A DNA stretch of 17,075 nucleotides from an uncultured Collinsella sp. (GTDB lineage: Bacteria > Actinomycetota > Coriobacteriia > Coriobacteriales > Coriobacteriaceae). The DNA is taken from positions 1 to 17,075 of the forward strand of contig URWC01000023.1 in assembly GCA_900551555.1 (NCBI GenBank), read 5' to 3'. The translations under genes were made by a program, and so were the position numbers. The notes below the pieces were generated by a model. That model did no database searches. It was not told where the DNA came from and saw nothing but the letters and a program-made list of their open reading frames with translations. Shown here in pieces: positions 6,870-14,412 of the stretch. Position 1 is the stretch's first letter. Each line of letters opens with the position of its first letter.

Positions 6870-8057
6870 ATGTCGAGCCTCACCGGTAAGTCATTGAACC
6901 CTGTTATGAATCGCAGGAGCGTTATCGCGAGCGCAGCAGGTCTGGGGGCGATGTCCATTCTAGCTGGCTGCTCCTCCAACGGCGGCGATAGCGGTTCCGC
7001 TTCGAGCGACGCTTCGTTTAAGATCGGTACCATCGGCCCGCTGACCGGTGCAAATGCCTCCTATGGCAAGTCCGTTACTCAGGCCGTCGAGCTTGGCTGC
7101 AAAGATTTCTCCACCAAGGAACTTCCGCTTGCCAGCAAGGCCGAGGACGACCAGGCCGACGGCGAGAAGGCCGTCAACGCCTTTAATAATCTTCTGGACT
7201 GGGGTATGCAGGCCCTCGTCGGCCCGACCACCACGGGCGCATCGGTTGCCGTTGCCGCCGAGTGCGGCAAGGACCCCGAGACGTTCATGATCACCCCGTC
7301 CGCGTCTTCCGAGGACGTCACCAAGGGCAAGGATTGCGTCTTCCAGGTTTGCTTTACCGACCCCAACCAGGGCGTCAACGCTGCCAAGTTCCTGGCCGAG
7401 AAGTATGCGGACGAGAAGTTCGTGCTCTTCTATAACTCCGGCGACGCCTATTCTTCGGGCATTGCCGATGCCTTTAAGGCCCAGGCCGCTGAGTCCAAGC
7501 TCGAGATCGTTGACGAGGAAACCTTTAAGGACGACTCTTCCACGAGCTTCACCAACCAGCTCACCAAGGCCAAGCAGGCCGGCGCCACCATGATCTTTGC
7601 GCCGATCTACTACACGCCGGCGTCCGTCCTGCTCAAGAATGCCAAGGACATGGGCTACGACGTCAAGATGATGGGCTGCGACGGCATGGACGGCATCCTG
7701 GGTGTGGAGGGCTTCGACACCTCCCTTGCCGAGGGCCTGCTGCTCATGACCCCGTTCTCTGCCGACGACGAGAAGAACGCCGACTTCGTCAACGCTTACA
7801 AGGATAAGTACGGCGATACCCCCGACCAGTTCGCAGCCGACGCCTACGACGGCGTGCACGCTGTGGTCGAGGCTCTCAAGGAGGCCGGCCTGGGTGTCGA
7901 CGCCGACCCGACCGAGGTCGCCGAGAAGCTGCCCGAGGCCATGCTCAAGATCACCGTTGACGGTCTGACCGGCAAGCTTTCCTGGAACGACAAGGGCCAG
8001 GTCCAGAAGGACCCCACGGCGTATGTCATCACCGACGGCAAGTACGTACAGGCCTAA
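6870..8057 (+). CDS. livK: Branched-chain amino acid ABC transporter substrate-binding lipoprotein (second copy)
   Basis: This is a paralogue of the preceding binding protein, 395 residues, with the same fold and likely the same transporter partner. A twin-arginine motif NRRSVI (Arg15-Arg16) is followed by a hydrophobic stretch and the lipobox LAGC with Cys34. The mature part starts FKIGTIGPLTGANASYG and is collinear with the first copy to the C-terminus (TAYVITDGKYVQA against TAYVIQDGKYIAA). Their central regions are nearly identical, including a 47-base stretch with no nucleotide difference, while the N-terminal ligand-binding lobe is more divergent, which suggests different ligand preference. 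The ATG at 6870 has a strong GAGAGGAG site 6 bases upstream; an internal Met13 would still leave a signal peptide but lacks a ribosome binding site. Own leader hairpins suggest separate control. Confidence 0.93.
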   Translation: MSSLTGKSLNPVMNRRSVIASAAGLGAMSILAGCSSNGGDSGSASSDASFKIGTIGPLTGANASYGKSVTQAVELGCKDFSTKELPLASKAEDDQADGEKAVNAFNNLLDWGMQALVGPTTTGASVAVAAECGKDPETFMITPSASSEDVTKGKDCVFQVCFTDPNQGVNAAKFLAEKYADEKFVLFYNSGDAYSSGIADAFKAQAAESKLEIVDEETFKDDSSTSFTNQLTKAKQAGATMIFAPIYYTPASVLLKNAKDMGYDVKMMGCDGMDGILGVEGFDTSLAEGLLLMTPFSADDEKNADFVNAYKDKYGDTPDQFAADAYDGVHAVVEALKEAGLGVDADPTEVAEKLPEAMLKITVDGLTGKLSWNDKGQVQKDPTAYVITDGKYVQA

Positions 8058-8089
8058 TAGGCCGCCTTACATAGAGCGGTTTTGATCCC

Positions 8090-8119
8090 AAGCAGGGGAG
8101 GTTTTGGCCTTCCCTGCTT
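8090..8119 (+). promoter_or_regulatory. Strong 12-bp hairpin between livK2 and livH
   Basis: AAGCAGGGGAGG (8090-8101) pairs with CCTTCCCTGCTT (8108-8119) around a 6-base loop, with one G-U pair. No U-tract follows, so it is probably not a full terminator. It is placed to protect the 3' end of the livK message or to attenuate read-through, keeping binding protein in excess over permease, as is common in ABC operons. Confidence 0.55.
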
Positions 8120-8130
8120 GCTTGGTATCT

Positions 8131-8150
8131 AGGGACGATGTAACGTCCCT
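8131..8150 (+). promoter_or_regulatory. Second hairpin before livH
   Basis: AGGGACG, a 6-base loop and CGTCCCT form a perfect 7-bp stem, followed by GTTTCAT. It comes 11 bases after the stronger hairpin and 46 bases before the livH start. It shares the core TAGGGAC/GTCCCT with the inverted repeat after livF, which may be chance. Confidence 0.4.
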
Positions 8151-8196
8151 GTTTCATACATCAATTGGAAACCTATTCGAAAGGGGGATGTGGAAC

Positions 8197-9078
8197 ATGA
8201 CAGTCTTTATCCAATACCTGGTCAACGGCTTGTCCATGGGCAGCGTCTACGCCATCATCGCGTTGGGCTACACCATGGTCTACGGTATCGCCAAGATGCT
8301 GAACTTCGCTCACGGCGATGTCATCATGGTCGGTGCCTATGTCTCGTTCTGCGCCACGTCGTATCTCGGCCTCCCGGGCTGGGCATCTGTAGTTCTCTCT
8401 TGTGTGGTCTGTACCGTTCTCGGTGTTCTCATCGAGGGCCTGGCCTATAAGCCGCTGCGTCAAGCAGGCCCGCTGGCCGTTCTGATCACGGCTATCGGCG
8501 TGTCTTACTTCCTGCAGAACGCCGCGCAGCTTCTGTGGGGCGCCACGCCCAAGAACTTCACTTCGCTCGTCACCTTTCAGGTGCCGGAGTTCTTGGCCAA
8601 GTTCAACGTAAGCGCCGTCTCGCTCGTCACCATCGTCGCCTGCCTGGTTATCATGGCCGGCCTGATGTTCTTTACAGGTAAGACCAAGATGGGCAAAGCC
8701 ATGCGCGCCGTGTCCGAGGACAAGGCCGCCGCTCAGCTCATGGGCATCAACGTCAACCGCACCATCTCGATGACGTTTGCCATCGGCTCTGCCCTTGCCG
8801 CCATCGCCGGCGTGCTGCTGTGCTCCTACTCGCCGGTGCTGCAGCCTACGACAGGCGCCATGCCTGGCATCAAGGCCTTCGACGCCGCCGTCTTCGGTGG
8901 CATCGGCTCCATCCCCGGCGCCTTTGTCGGCGGCATTCTCATCGGCATCATCGAGGCGATGGCACAGGCTTACATTTCCACGAGCCTTGCCAACTCCATC
9001 GTCTTTGGTGTTCTGATCATCGTCCTGCTCGTCAAGCCCGCCGGCCTCTTGGGCAAGTACGTCCCCGAGAAGGTGTAG
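8197..9078 (+). CDS. livH: Branched-chain amino acid ABC transporter permease LivH
   Basis: This is one of two membrane subunits of the Liv/HAAT importer, 293 residues, normal for LivH. It begins MTVFIQYLVNGLSMGSVYAI, then ALGYTMVYGIAKMLNFAHGD, the best conserved LivH signature, and has about eight hydrophobic segments. The segment GKAMRAVSEDKAAAQLMGIN is the cytosolic coupling loop that contacts the ATPases, and FDAAVFGGIGSIPGAFVGGI is typical of the C-terminal half. The ATG at 8197 is preceded by AAAGGGGG at 9 bases; a longer in-frame start at 8104 lies inside the upstream hairpin region and has no ribosome binding site. Its stop codon is immediately followed by livM, so the two are translationally linked. 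Confidence 0.95.
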   Translation: MTVFIQYLVNGLSMGSVYAIIALGYTMVYGIAKMLNFAHGDVIMVGAYVSFCATSYLGLPGWASVVLSCVVCTVLGVLIEGLAYKPLRQAGPLAVLITAIGVSYFLQNAAQLLWGATPKNFTSLVTFQVPEFLAKFNVSAVSLVTIVACLVIMAGLMFFTGKTKMGKAMRAVSEDKAAAQLMGINVNRTISMTFAIGSALAAIAGVLLCSYSPVLQPTTGAMPGIKAFDAAVFGGIGSIPGAFVGGILIGIIEAMAQAYISTSLANSIVFGVLIIVLLVKPAGLLGKYVPEKV

Positions 9079-9087
9079 GTGAGCGTT

Positions 9088-10167
9088 ATGAAGTTCCTTA
9101 AAGACAAGCAGACGCGTCACGACTTTGTCACGTACGCCATGTGCATCGTGGCCTTCGCCGTCGTGTTCTTTATGCAGTCCAACCATATGATTCCACGCAT
9201 GATCGCCGGTCAGCTGGTTCCCATCACGGCCTATATCGTCATGGCCATCTCCCTCAACCTCGTCGTCGGCATCGCGGGCGACCTGTCGCTGGGCCACGCG
9301 GGCTTTATGAGCGTCGGCGCCTATACGGGCATCGTCACCGCGGTCGCCCTCGAGAGCGCCGTTCCCTCCGATCCGGTGCGCCTGATCATCAGCATCGTGG
9401 TCGGCGCTATCGCCGCTGCCATCTTGGGCTTCTTGATCGGTATCCCGGTCCTGCGCCTGAGCGGCGACTATCTGGCCATCGTGACCCTGGCTTTTGGCGA
9501 GATCATCAAAGAGATCGTCACCTGCCTCATTGTGGGTGTCGACTCGCGCGGCCTGCACGTGATCTTTAACATCACGGGCAACTCTACGATCGACGACCTG
9601 CACCTGCTCGAGGACGGCACCGCCATCATCAAGGGCGCCCAGGGCGCCTCGGGCGTGTCGACGTACTCGACCTTCCTCGCCGGTGCCATCCTGGTCATGG
9701 TCGCACTCGTGATTGTGCTCAACCTGGTTCGCAGCCGTACTGGCCGTGCCATCATGGCCGTGCGCGATAACAAGATTGCAGCCGAGTCCGTAGGCATCTC
9801 CGTCACCGAGTACCGCATGATCGCCTTCGTGGTTTCCGCTGCCCTCGCCGGTGCTGCCGGAGCCCTCTTCGGCGGCAACTTCTCGCAGCTTTCCGCCACC
9901 AAGTTCGATTTCAACACGTCCATCCTCATCCTGGTGTTCGTGGTCCTGGGCGGTCTGGGCAATATGCGCGGCTCCGTCATCGCGGCGGCCTTGCTCACGG
10001 TGCTTCCCGAGCTGCTCCGTCAGTTCTCGGACTACCGCATGCTCATCTACGCCATCGTGCTGATCCTGGTCATGATCTTTACCAACAACCCGCAGCTCAA
10101 GGCGTTCTTCGGTCGCGTCAAGGACCGCTTTGCTTCCAAGAAGGAGGTGGCAGCCGATGCCCAGTAA
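9088..10167 (+). CDS. livM: Branched-chain amino acid ABC transporter permease LivM
   Basis: This is the second membrane subunit of the importer, 359 residues from this start. After a charged N-terminus (MKFLKDKQTRHDF) come about ten hydrophobic segments with LivM signatures: AISLNLVVGIAGDLSLGHAG, LRLSGDYLAIVTLAFGEI and the coupling loop GRAIMAVRDNKIAAESVGI. An alternative GTG start at 9079, directly after the livH stop, would add three residues and cannot be excluded; ATG at 9088 is favoured by codon and by an AGGTGA five bases upstream. A polar loop of about 40 residues (RGLHVIFNITGN onward) between membrane segments is longer than in many LivM proteins. The 3' end overlaps livG by 11 bases. 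Confidence 0.94.
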   Translation: MKFLKDKQTRHDFVTYAMCIVAFAVVFFMQSNHMIPRMIAGQLVPITAYIVMAISLNLVVGIAGDLSLGHAGFMSVGAYTGIVTAVALESAVPSDPVRLIISIVVGAIAAAILGFLIGIPVLRLSGDYLAIVTLAFGEIIKEIVTCLIVGVDSRGLHVIFNITGNSTIDDLHLLEDGTAIIKGAQGASGVSTYSTFLAGAILVMVALVIVLNLVRSRTGRAIMAVRDNKIAAESVGISVTEYRMIAFVVSAALAGAAGALFGGNFSQLSATKFDFNTSILILVFVVLGGLGNMRGSVIAAALLTVLPELLRQFSDYRMLIYAIVLILVMIFTNNPQLKAFFGRVKDRFASKKEVAADAQ

Positions 10168-11017
10168 ATTTGAGTTCAACAAGGGCAAGATGGTCCCGTA
10201 TCCTTCTGGCGCCATCGTTCCCGACCGCGACCTGGGCGAGCGCCCGGCACTCGAGTGCATCCACCTGGGCATTGAATTCGGCGGCCTTAAGGCAGTCGAC
10301 GACTTTAGCCTGACTATCGGCAAGACCGAGATCGCCGGTCTGATCGGCCCCAACGGTGCCGGCAAGACCACGGTCTTCAACCTGCTCACCAAGGTGTACC
10401 AGCCCACGCACGGCACCATCCTGCTCGACGGCGAGGACACCTCTGGCAAGTCGGTCTATCAGGTCAACCGTATGGGCATCGCCCGTACCTTCCAGAACAT
10501 TCGCCTGTTCCGCACCATGACGGTGGAGGATAACGTTAAGGTTGGCCTGCATAACCAGGAGCGCTACTCCGGCTTTGAGGGCGTGCTGCGCCTGCCGACG
10601 TATTGGAAGCACGAGAAGGCCGCCCACGAGCGCGCCATGGAGCTGCTGTCCATCTTTGACATGGAGCACCTGGCAAACGAGCAGGCCGGCTCGCTGCCTT
10701 ACGGTGCCCAGCGTCGTCTGGAGATTGTCCGCGCGCTTGCCACGAACCCCAAGCTGCTGCTGCTCGACGAGCCTGCCGCCGGCATGAACCCGTCCGAGAC
10801 CGCCGAGCTCATGGCGAACATCGTCAAGATCCGCGACACCTTCGGCATCGCCATCATGCTCATCGAGCACGACATGTCGCTCGTCATGAACATCTGCGAG
10901 GGCATCTGCGTGCTCAACTTTGGTAAGGTCATCGCCAAGGGCACGGCCGAGGAGATCCAGAACAACGATGCCGTTATCGAGGCGTATCTGGGCAAGCAGG
11001 ATAAGGGGGAGAACTAA
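10157..11017 (+). CDS. livG: Branched-chain amino acid ABC transporter ATP-binding protein LivG
   Basis: This is one of the two cytosolic ATPases of the importer, 286 residues. Motifs are Walker A GPNGAGKT (64-71), the Q-loop region ARTFQNIRLF, signature LPYGAQRRLEIVRAL from residue 180 (a variant of the usual LSGGQ, as normal in LivG), Walker B LLLLDEPAAG with Asp204-Glu205, and the switch His in IEHDMSLV. About 30 residues precede the ABC domain (PSKFEFNKGKMVPYPSGAIV), which is longer than usual. The ATG at 10157 has a perfect AAGGAGGTG site within the end of livM, with an 11-base gene overlap, so translation is likely coupled. Confidence 0.95.
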   Translation: MPSKFEFNKGKMVPYPSGAIVPDRDLGERPALECIHLGIEFGGLKAVDDFSLTIGKTEIAGLIGPNGAGKTTVFNLLTKVYQPTHGTILLDGEDTSGKSVYQVNRMGIARTFQNIRLFRTMTVEDNVKVGLHNQERYSGFEGVLRLPTYWKHEKAAHERAMELLSIFDMEHLANEQAGSLPYGAQRRLEIVRALATNPKLLLLDEPAAGMNPSETAELMANIVKIRDTFGIAIMLIEHDMSLVMNICEGICVLNFGKVIAKGTAEEIQNNDAVIEAYLGKQDKGEN

Positions 11018-11731
11018 ATGGCAGAGCCGATGCTTTCCGTCTACAACATCAACGTCTGGTACGGCGCCATCCACGCCATCAAGGACATCTCCTTTAACGT
11101 CAACGATGGTGAGATCGTGGCCCTGATCGGCGCCAACGGTGCCGGCAAGTCCACGACGCTTAAGACCGTCTCGGGCCTGCTGCGCTCCAAGACCGGCTCC
11201 ATCAAGTTTATGGGCGAGGACATTACCCATACGCCCGCCGACAAGCTGGTGGGCAAGGGTCTGGCTCAGGTTCCCGAGGGACGTCGCGCCTTTTTGCAGA
11301 TGACGGTCGAAGAGAACCTGGAGATGGGCGCCTACACGCAGCCCAAGTCCACGGTTGCCCCGGGCCTTGAGCGCGTCTACGAGCAGTTCCCGCGCCTTAA
11401 GGAACGCCGTCGTCAGGTCGCCGGCACCCTTTCGGGCGGCGAGCAGCAGATGCTTGTTATGGGCCGCGCCCTTATGAGCAACCCCAAGCTGCTCATGCTC
11501 GACGAGCCCTCCATGGGCCTGGCACCGATTCTGATCGAGCAGATCTTCCAGATTGTCGAGGACCTGCACAAGGCCGGCACCACGGTGCTTCTGGTCGAGC
11601 AGAACGCGCAGATGGCGCTTTCCATCGCCACGCGCGGCTACGTGCTCGAGACCGGCAAGATCACCATGACCGGCACCGGCCAAGAGCTCCTGCACGACGA
11701 CAACGTGCGCAAGGCTTACTTGGGCGGTTAA
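11018..11731 (+). CDS. livF: Branched-chain amino acid ABC transporter ATP-binding protein LivF
   Basis: This is the second ATPase of the importer, 237 residues, the standard LivF length. Motifs are Walker A GANGAGKS (38-45), AQVPEGRRAFLQMTVEENL, which is diagnostic for LivF, signature LSGGEQQ (138-144), Walker B LMLDEPSMGL with Asp162-Glu163, and VLLVEQNAQMAL with the Gln that replaces the usual switch His in LivF. The ATG directly follows the livG stop codon and uses the AAGGGGGAG site at the end of livG. It is the last gene of the operon, followed by a strong terminator. Confidence 0.96.
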   Translation: MAEPMLSVYNINVWYGAIHAIKDISFNVNDGEIVALIGANGAGKSTTLKTVSGLLRSKTGSIKFMGEDITHTPADKLVGKGLAQVPEGRRAFLQMTVEENLEMGAYTQPKSTVAPGLERVYEQFPRLKERRRQVAGTLSGGEQQMLVMGRALMSNPKLLMLDEPSMGLAPILIEQIFQIVEDLHKAGTTVLLVEQNAQMALSIATRGYVLETGKITMTGTGQELLHDDNVRKAYLGG

Positions 11732-11741
11732 TCCATTCAAC

Positions 11742-11778
11742 AAAGGGGCGCTGACTATCCCGGTCAGCGCCCCTTTTT
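11742..11778 (+). terminator. Intrinsic terminator of the liv operon
   Basis: AAAGGGGCGCTGAC (11742-11755) and GTCAGCGCCCCTTT (11763-11776) form a perfect 14-bp stem with a 7-base loop, and the T-run extends to 11778. It begins 11 bp after the livF stop codon. Confidence 0.95.
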
Positions 11779-11845
11779 AGTTGCGGTGAAATAGGGACTA
11801 ATTGGGGGTTCAAGAAGCCAAAACAGTCCCTATTCCACCGCAACT
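11779..11845. repeat. 67-bp imperfect inverted repeat element
   Basis: Two 21-base arms (11779-11799 and 11825-11845) match as inverted copies with one mismatch (11789 against 11835), around a 25-base centre. The arms begin AGTTGCGGTG and contain AATAGGGACT. It starts at the last T of the liv terminator and ends just before the cutC leader. Transcribed in either direction it would fold into a long hairpin, but it has no U-tract. It looks like a REP- or MITE-type intergenic element. No target-site duplication is obvious. Confidence 0.65.
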
Positions 11846-11904
11846 TCATGGGGGCGTGCGACAATGCCCGTCGGAAAACACTTGCTGCCTTTGGGGGTCT
11901 ATCT

Positions 11905-12582
11905 ATGCTGTACGAGTTTTGTGCCGAGAACTTTGAGCGGGTGCCGGCGGCTATCGAGGCCAGTGCGGGACGCATTGAGCTGTGCGACAACCTCGCCGTC
12001 GGTGGCACCACGCCTTCCGCCGGCGCTATCAGCGCTACAGTCAGCTATGCTCACGAGCATGACGCGCGAGTGATGTGCATGATTCGCCCGCGTGGCGGTG
12101 ACTTTCATTACAACCAAGACGAGCTGCGCATGATGGAGATGGATCTGGGCCTTGCCGTAAGCGCCGGCGTTGACGGCTTGGTCTTTGGCTGCTGCAAGCC
12201 CTGCGCTGGCGGATGGGCGCTCGACGAGCTTACGTTGGGCGCCCTCGTGATGGCCGCGGGCTGCGCGACCGAGGAATGCAAGCGTGAGCCCATCGACATC
12301 ACCTTCCACATGGCGTTTGACCAGCTCTCGCCCGAGGCTCAACTCGATGCCGTCGACACACTCGCCGATTGCGGCATCACACGCATCCTGACGCATGGTG
12401 GCGCTGCCGGTACGCCGATCGAGTACAACTTCGAAAACCTGGCCCGCCTGATCGAGTATGCGGGCGACCGCTTGACCATCCTTCCCGGCGGCGGCATTTC
12501 CACGGTCAACCGCGATGCCGTGGCGGCGGCACTGGGCGTCTCCGAGCTCCATGGCACCAAGATTGTGCCGCTGGAGGTATAA
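11905..12582 (+). CDS. cutC: CutC-family protein (copper homeostasis family, TIM barrel)
   Basis: This is a cytosolic TIM-barrel protein of 225 residues, slightly shorter than the usual 240-250. Family motifs in order are EFCAENFERVPAAIEASAGR, RIELCDNLAVGGTTPS (23-38), MIRPRGGDFHY, VDGLVFGCC, TFHMAFD, RILTHGGAAGT and ILPGGGIS, and near the end ELHGTKIV. The family was linked to copper tolerance in E. coli, but its biochemical role is unsettled, and no copper ATPase or regulator is nearby. The TFHMAFD and ILTHGG motifs differ by one residue each from the more usual TFHRAFD and ILTSGG. The ATG at 11905 follows GGGGG by 7 bases; an in-frame ATG at 11848 lies next to the inverted repeat and lacks a site. 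The next gene starts 3 bases after its stop. Confidence 0.88.
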   Translation: MLYEFCAENFERVPAAIEASAGRIELCDNLAVGGTTPSAGAISATVSYAHEHDARVMCMIRPRGGDFHYNQDELRMMEMDLGLAVSAGVDGLVFGCCKPCAGGWALDELTLGALVMAAGCATEECKREPIDITFHMAFDQLSPEAQLDAVDTLADCGITRILTHGGAAGTPIEYNFENLARLIEYAGDRLTILPGGGISTVNRDAVAAALGVSELHGTKIVPLEV

Positions 12583-12585
12583 CCC

Positions 12586-13383
12586 GTGGCGCTGGTATTT
12601 GACGTTCAGCAGGCAAACGGTAAGCCCGACGACAACCGTCGTCCCGGCACCGCGTGCCCCTTTTGCGATACAGAAGGGCTCACCGACATCATTCGCCGTG
12701 ATGGCGATTGCATTTGGCTCGAGAATAAGTTCAAGACCCTGCGCGCCACCCGTCAAACCGTGCTGATCGAGTCGGCCGATCACGATGCCGACCTGGTGAC
12801 CTATGAGCCGGATGAACTCCACCATGTGATGCGGTTTGCCCTGGGTTGCTGGCAGCAGATGATCGATTCACAGCAGTATCGAAGCGTGCTCATGTACAAG
12901 AACAAGGGTCCGCTCTCGGGCGGTAGTCTCGTTCATCCGCACATGCAGATTGTGGGTTTGGAGCAGGAAGACGGCTACACTTCGCTGACTTCTGCCAATT
13001 TCGAAGGCATCAATGTCTGGCAACAGGGGAGGATCTCGGTCAACATCTCATCCGAACCCATCATGGGGTTCTTTGAGGTCAACGTTTCAGCCCCGCAGGG
13101 AATCGCTGCCAGCGATGACACGAGAGACCAAGCCGAGGCGGATCTCTTCGCCGATGCGATTCAGGTGGCTCTGCGCTATATCCTGAACGAGCACCACGGT
13201 GGTCGCGCAGAGTCGTACAACCTGTTCTTCTATCACCTGGGCGGTCGGACCATTGCCAAGGCGCTGCCGCGTTGGGTGGTTTCGCCCTACTTTGTGGGCT
13301 ATCGTTTGGCCCAGGTCAATGCTGAGACCACGCTCGATGTCGATGCTGAGCGCCTGCGTGCGCATCTGGAAACGCTCGTATAG
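12586..13383 (+). CDS. GalT-like HIT-superfamily protein (DUF4931 type)
   Basis: This is a cytosolic protein of 265 residues resembling a shortened galactose-1-phosphate uridylyltransferase. A zinc-type CPFC (24-27) near the N-terminus corresponds to the CxxC of GalT, and VHPHMQI contains the HPHxQ active-site motif (117-121) in which the second His, here His119, is the nucleotidylated residue in GalT. The ENKFKTLRA segment and the C-terminal RAESYNLFFYHLGG fit the same fold. GalT itself is about 350 residues, and no galK or galE is near, so the substrate may differ. The start is GTG at 12586, supported by GGAGGT 8 bases upstream inside the end of cutC; the two genes are clearly one transcription unit. 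No strong terminator follows within the 30 bases to the convergent gene; only a 4-bp CCGC/GCGG hairpin is present. Confidence 0.75.
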   Translation: MALVFDVQQANGKPDDNRRPGTACPFCDTEGLTDIIRRDGDCIWLENKFKTLRATRQTVLIESADHDADLVTYEPDELHHVMRFALGCWQQMIDSQQYRSVLMYKNKGPLSGGSLVHPHMQIVGLEQEDGYTSLTSANFEGINVWQQGRISVNISSEPIMGFFEVNVSAPQGIAASDDTRDQAEADLFADAIQVALRYILNEHHGGRAESYNLFFYHLGGRTIAKALPRWVVSPYFVGYRLAQVNAETTLDVDAERLRAHLETLV

Positions 13384-13413
13384 TAAGACCAACACCCGCG
13401 TAATGCGGACAGT

Positions 13414-14412
13414 CTAGCGTCCCATGGCGTCGCGGCCGGCCTCGACCCGCTTGCGCTGGGCGGCGCGCTCCTCGCCGGTCAGACGCTCAAAGAAGTGCCC
13501 GATAAACGAGGCGAGTACCTGCTGAAACAACGTTCCGCACATGACGGGAAACACGACTTCGCCCGGAAAGTATTGCGTGGCGATGACGGCGCCCGAAGAG
13601 ATGTTACGCATGCCGCAGGTAAAGCACATGGTAGTCGTCTCGCTATATGGCAGATGCAGCGCACGGGCGACCAGAAAACCGACGACAAAGCCGCTGATGG
13701 CGAAGGTCAAAATAAAGAGGGCGACTTCCAGGCGCACCGCGTTCATGTGCAGCACGTACTCGCTCATGGCGGTGGAGTTGGAGGCGATAACGCCCATCAT
13801 CATGAATTTGCAGGCGGGCGAGAGCGCGGGGGAGAGCTTCTCGTGTCCCCATCCACGCGTGAGCTCGTTGATCACGATGCCGAGCACGGCGGGGATGGCG
13901 ATCATAAAGGCCATGTCTTGCATCATGCTCGGCACATCGATCGAGACGGTGGCACCCAGCAAGAGCTTCAGCGTGAGCGGAATCGTCACAGGCGAGATAA
14001 CCGAGGACGTCAGGATAATGGTGAGCGCGAGCGGGCCGTTGCCGCCGAACATGTTAATCCACATAAAGGCAGTGACCGCCACGGGTACGCTGTACTCGAG
14101 CACGATTCCGCAGACAAGGTTGGGATTGGAGCCAAAGAACAGCGATCCCATGGCATGGGCTGCTATGGGAATGAGCACCGCCGAGACCAACAGCGCCAAA
14201 ATCAGATGCAGGGGACGGCGGAACACCTCAGTCACCTGGTGAAAGGTGTTGCTGAGCGCACCCTGAAACGTCATAAAGGCAAACAAGGTGGGAACGATGG
14301 GCTTTAGCACGCCTATCTGCTGAGGAAAGAGCACGCCGAGCGCCACACAAATCGGAACGATGACCTGCATATGCCCCGCGAGGAACTTTCCCAGTCCAAC
14401 CCATTGCTTCAT
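13414..14412 (-). CDS. Bile acid:sodium symporter (BASS) family transporter
   Basis: This is a predicted secondary transporter of 332 residues in the cytoplasmic membrane, with about nine to ten hydrophobic segments. It runs from MKQWVGLGKFLAGHMQVIVP to a charged cytosolic end (ERLTGEERAAQRKRVEAGRD). The SBF-fold features are FMTFQGALSN in the N-terminal half, a mid-protein ILTSSVISPVTIPLTLKLL and a C-terminal TTTMCFTCGMRNISSGAVIA, the crossover region that binds sodium in the family. Bacterial members carry bile acids, pantoate, other organic anions or sulfur compounds, so the name does not prove bile acid transport. The ATG at 14412 has only a weak site (CGGGA) nearby and GGGAG further off, so a slightly different start is possible. 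It is convergent with the GalT-like gene. Confidence 0.85.
   Translation of the reverse strand: MKQWVGLGKFLAGHMQVIVPICVALGVLFPQQIGVLKPIVPTLFAFMTFQGALSNTFHQVTEVFRRPLHLILALLVSAVLIPIAAHAMGSLFFGSNPNLVCGIVLEYSVPVAVTAFMWINMFGGNGPLALTIILTSSVISPVTIPLTLKLLLGATVSIDVPSMMQDMAFMIAIPAVLGIVINELTRGWGHEKLSPALSPACKFMMMGVIASNSTAMSEYVLHMNAVRLEVALFILTFAISGFVVGFLVARALHLPYSETTTMCFTCGMRNISSGAVIATQYFPGEVVFPVMCGTLFQQVLASFIGHFFERLTGEERAAQRKRVEAGRDAMGR

Noticed and set aside
8173..10449. 758-codon open frame on the minus strand across livH, livM and livG
   Set aside because: It is antisense to three solid genes, has a composition rich in His, Asp, Gly and Glu repeats typical of the complement of GC-biased codons, and shows no domain. 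It is an artefact of codon bias.
13384..13413. Terminator between the GalT-like gene and the BASS gene
   Set aside because: Only a 4-bp CCGC/GCGG stem with no U-tract on either strand.
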